This document shows positions 24,347-25,751 of a stretch of 25,751 bases of DNA, in pieces (the stretch's first letter is position 1; every line of letters begins with the position of its first letter). A program made the position numbers and the translations under genes. Origin of the DNA: Proteiniphilum sp. UBA4084 (GTDB lineage Bacteria; Bacteroidota; Bacteroidia; Bacteroidales; Dysgonomonadaceae); assembly GCA_002383605.1 (NCBI GenBank), contig DFYK01000003.1, positions 4,306 to 30,056 of the forward strand. The letters are read 5' to 3'. The notes under the pieces were generated by a model, which was given only the letters and a program-made list of their open reading frames with translations, made no database searches and had not been told where the DNA came from.

Positions 24347-25216
24347 TTGCCTTTACTCAATCTCCATAGTGTGATGGCTGATGTGCTTGCCAGGCACAAC
24401 GAGCTGATTCCCGTGCTGAACCGCTTTGGTATCAGGATCGGTGTGGGGGAAAAGACGGTGCAGGAAATCTGTCTGGAGCATCATCTCAATCCCGATCTTA
24501 TTCTCACGGTACTCAATGTATACCTCGACGATACTTACCTGCCGGAGTCGTCGCTCACCTTGTTCGATGCGGAACCCATAGCCGATTACTTTCGTCATAC
24601 TGTGGAGAATTATCTGCACGCACTGGTACCCAACATCGAGGTCCACCTCAATGCCCTGATTGCTACGGCCGGTACCGAAAACAAAGAACTGGGCATGCTC
24701 CGCATGTTGTTTTTAAAGTTCAAGGAGCGGATGACCAACTACCTGCAGAAAAATGCAGAATACAGCGATGATTTTCCCGACGATCTGCTGCACGATCTGA
24801 AGAACATTCTCATCAAGCACCTCTCGGTTGAACACAACCAGAACCTGAGTTATGCCGTGATTTTCTCACTGCACTCTTTCGAGAAAGACCTTGCTGCGCA
24901 CAACCGGTTACGCAACAAGGTGTTGAAGCCAAAACTCAATGAACTGGATTCCTATGGCATACAGCAGTTGCAGGAAAACATTTCGAACGAACACGACCAT
25001 CAAAAGGAGGAGTCTGATCATCAGCTCACCAATCGGGAAACTGAAATACTCCGCCTTATCGTAAAGGGATATCTCAACAAGGAGATCGCCGACGAGCTGA
25101 ATATCAGTCACAATACGGTGTTGACACACCGCAAGAATATCATTACTAAAACCGGTATCAAAACTGTATCGGGACTCACTTTCTATTGTATCCGCAAAGG
25201 TTTGATATCCATGTAA
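24347..25216 (+). CDS. LuxR-type regulator with N-terminal RIC/ScdA-like region
   Basis: The 289-residue protein (from the TTG at 24347, directly after the ygbA stop; ATG 24374 is the alternative) ends in a LuxR helix-turn-helix (about residues 226-289: LTNRETEILRLIVKGYLNKE, IADELNISHNTVLTHRKNII). The N-terminus (residues 12-60: VLARHNELIPVLNRFGIRIG, then VGEKTVQEIC) resembles the ScdA_N/DUF542 domain of RIC iron-sulfur repair proteins, but the Cys-Cys pair is replaced. The helical middle (about 77-200) resembles a hemerythrin (HHE) bundle with some histidines left (His84, His91, His149, His158, His185), while other usual ligands are changed. Loss of iron binding, or a different sensor chemistry, is possible. 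Its position next to ygbA suggests control of nitrosative or oxidative stress genes; this is inference. Confidence 0.8.
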   Translation: MPLLNLHSVMADVLARHNELIPVLNRFGIRIGVGEKTVQEICLEHHLNPDLILTVLNVYLDDTYLPESSLTLFDAEPIADYFRHTVENYLHALVPNIEVHLNALIATAGTENKELGMLRMLFLKFKERMTNYLQKNAEYSDDFPDDLLHDLKNILIKHLSVEHNQNLSYAVIFSLHSFEKDLAAHNRLRNKVLKPKLNELDSYGIQQLQENISNEHDHQKEESDHQLTNRETEILRLIVKGYLNKEIADELNISHNTVLTHRKNIITKTGIKTVSGLTFYCIRKGLISM

Positions 25217-25235
25217 AATTTTATACACAACGCAT

Positions 25236-25751
25236 ATGTCAAAAAATACATTCCTTCGCGGTCCGCTTACCAATTACGGTGAGGTGTCCGAGCAAAAATA
25301 TGATCTGGCCATTCTTCCCTGGGGAGCCTTTGAACCACATAACCATCATCTTCCTTATCTGACCGATTGTATCCTGTCCTATGAGATTGCCTGCGACTGT
25401 GCCGATCAGGTGTACGACCGGGGTGTTACCTGCATGGTGCTGCCGCCGGTCTGGTTAGGCTCACAGAACGCGGGTCAGTGGAACAAGCCTTTCTGTGTGC
25501 ATTCACGAAGTGAAACGCAAAAGGCAATCCTCAGCGACATCGTCACCTCCCTTCACGGGCAGGGTTTCCGGAAGCTGGTCATCATCAACGGTCATGGCGG
25601 AAACACTTTCAAACCCTATATCCGTGATCTGGCGATGACTTTTCCCGACTTCCGCATCGTGGTGGCCGACTGGTGGGCGATAGTCCCCACGAATGGCTAT
25701 TTTGAGGAGAAACCCGATGAACATGCCGGTGAGCAGGAAACGTCCGTGATG
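25236..25751 (+). CDS. Creatininase-family amidohydrolase (N-terminal part, cut by window edge)
   Basis: The first 172 codons from ATG 25236 are present. Creatininase-family metal-binding motifs are clear: LPWGAFEPHNHHLPYLTD (Glu33, His35, His38, Asp44), VIINGHGGN (His120) and HAGEQETS (Glu166). These enzymes (creatinine amidohydrolase, MftE, FAPy deformylase and others) hydrolyse cyclic amides or peptides with two metal ions. The true substrate cannot be set from the family alone. It follows the regulator gene by 19 bp on the same strand and may be co-transcribed. The sequence is intact up to the edge. Confidence 0.93.
   Translation, partial: MSKNTFLRGPLTNYGEVSEQKYDLAILPWGAFEPHNHHLPYLTDCILSYEIACDCADQVYDRGVTCMVLPPVWLGSQNAGQWNKPFCVHSRSETQKAILSDIVTSLHGQGFRKLVIINGHGGNTFKPYIRDLAMTFPDFRIVVADWWAIVPTNGYFEEKPDEHAGEQETSVM

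Overview
The window reads as chromosomal DNA from a member of the Bacteroidales. The reasons are a SusC/SusD-type outer-membrane pair, a GntR-type fucR beside fucI/fucU/fucP, the gene order purH-mreB-mreC-mreD-mrdA-rodA, a long RodA, and repeated TAnnTTTG promoter boxes, the -7 element typical of Bacteroidetes. Dysgonomonadaceae (Proteiniphilum/Petrimonas-like) is my best guess from general resemblance only. I see no tRNA, rRNA, CRISPR array, insertion sequence or prophage.

Region 1 (1-9934, all minus strand) is an L-fucose locus. In transcription order it holds fucR (GntR repressor), fucI (isomerase), fucU (mutarotase) and fucP (H+/fucose symporter). After a 182-bp gap carrying a perfect 18-bp palindrome come a secreted right-handed beta-helix protein, a SusC-like TonB-dependent receptor, and the first 63 codons of a SusD-like lipoprotein that runs off the left edge. 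This looks like a small polysaccharide-utilisation locus feeding fucose catabolism, although fucK and fucA are not in view. A 17-bp sequence with one mismatch lies upstream of both fucI and fucR and is a good candidate FucR operator.

Region 2 (10122-11897) holds a tyrosine phenol-lyase/tryptophanase-family gene on the minus strand. It has a clear terminator, and several active-site positions differ from the characterised enzymes. A divergent intergenic region with a -7 box on each strand separates it from a ROK-family sugar kinase.

Region 3 (11898-20557, plus strand) runs from the ROK kinase and its terminator, through a possible small RNA with its own promoter-like box and a second strong terminator, to purH and the cell-shape operon mreB-mreC-mreD-mrdA-rodA. 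The mre genes are tightly packed, with a 4-bp mreC/mreD overlap and a GTG start of mrdA inside mreD.

Region 4 (20558-25751, plus strand) starts with a short-chain dehydrogenase pseudogene that has lost its middle (about 130 codons) and changes frame. Then come trmO, a secreted HExxH protein of unknown family translationally coupled to it, mtgA (peptidoglycan glycosyltransferase), a ygbA-type nitrosative-stress gene, a LuxR-type regulator with an N-terminal RIC/ScdA-like region lacking the usual ligands, and the start of a creatininase-family hydrolase cut by the right edge.
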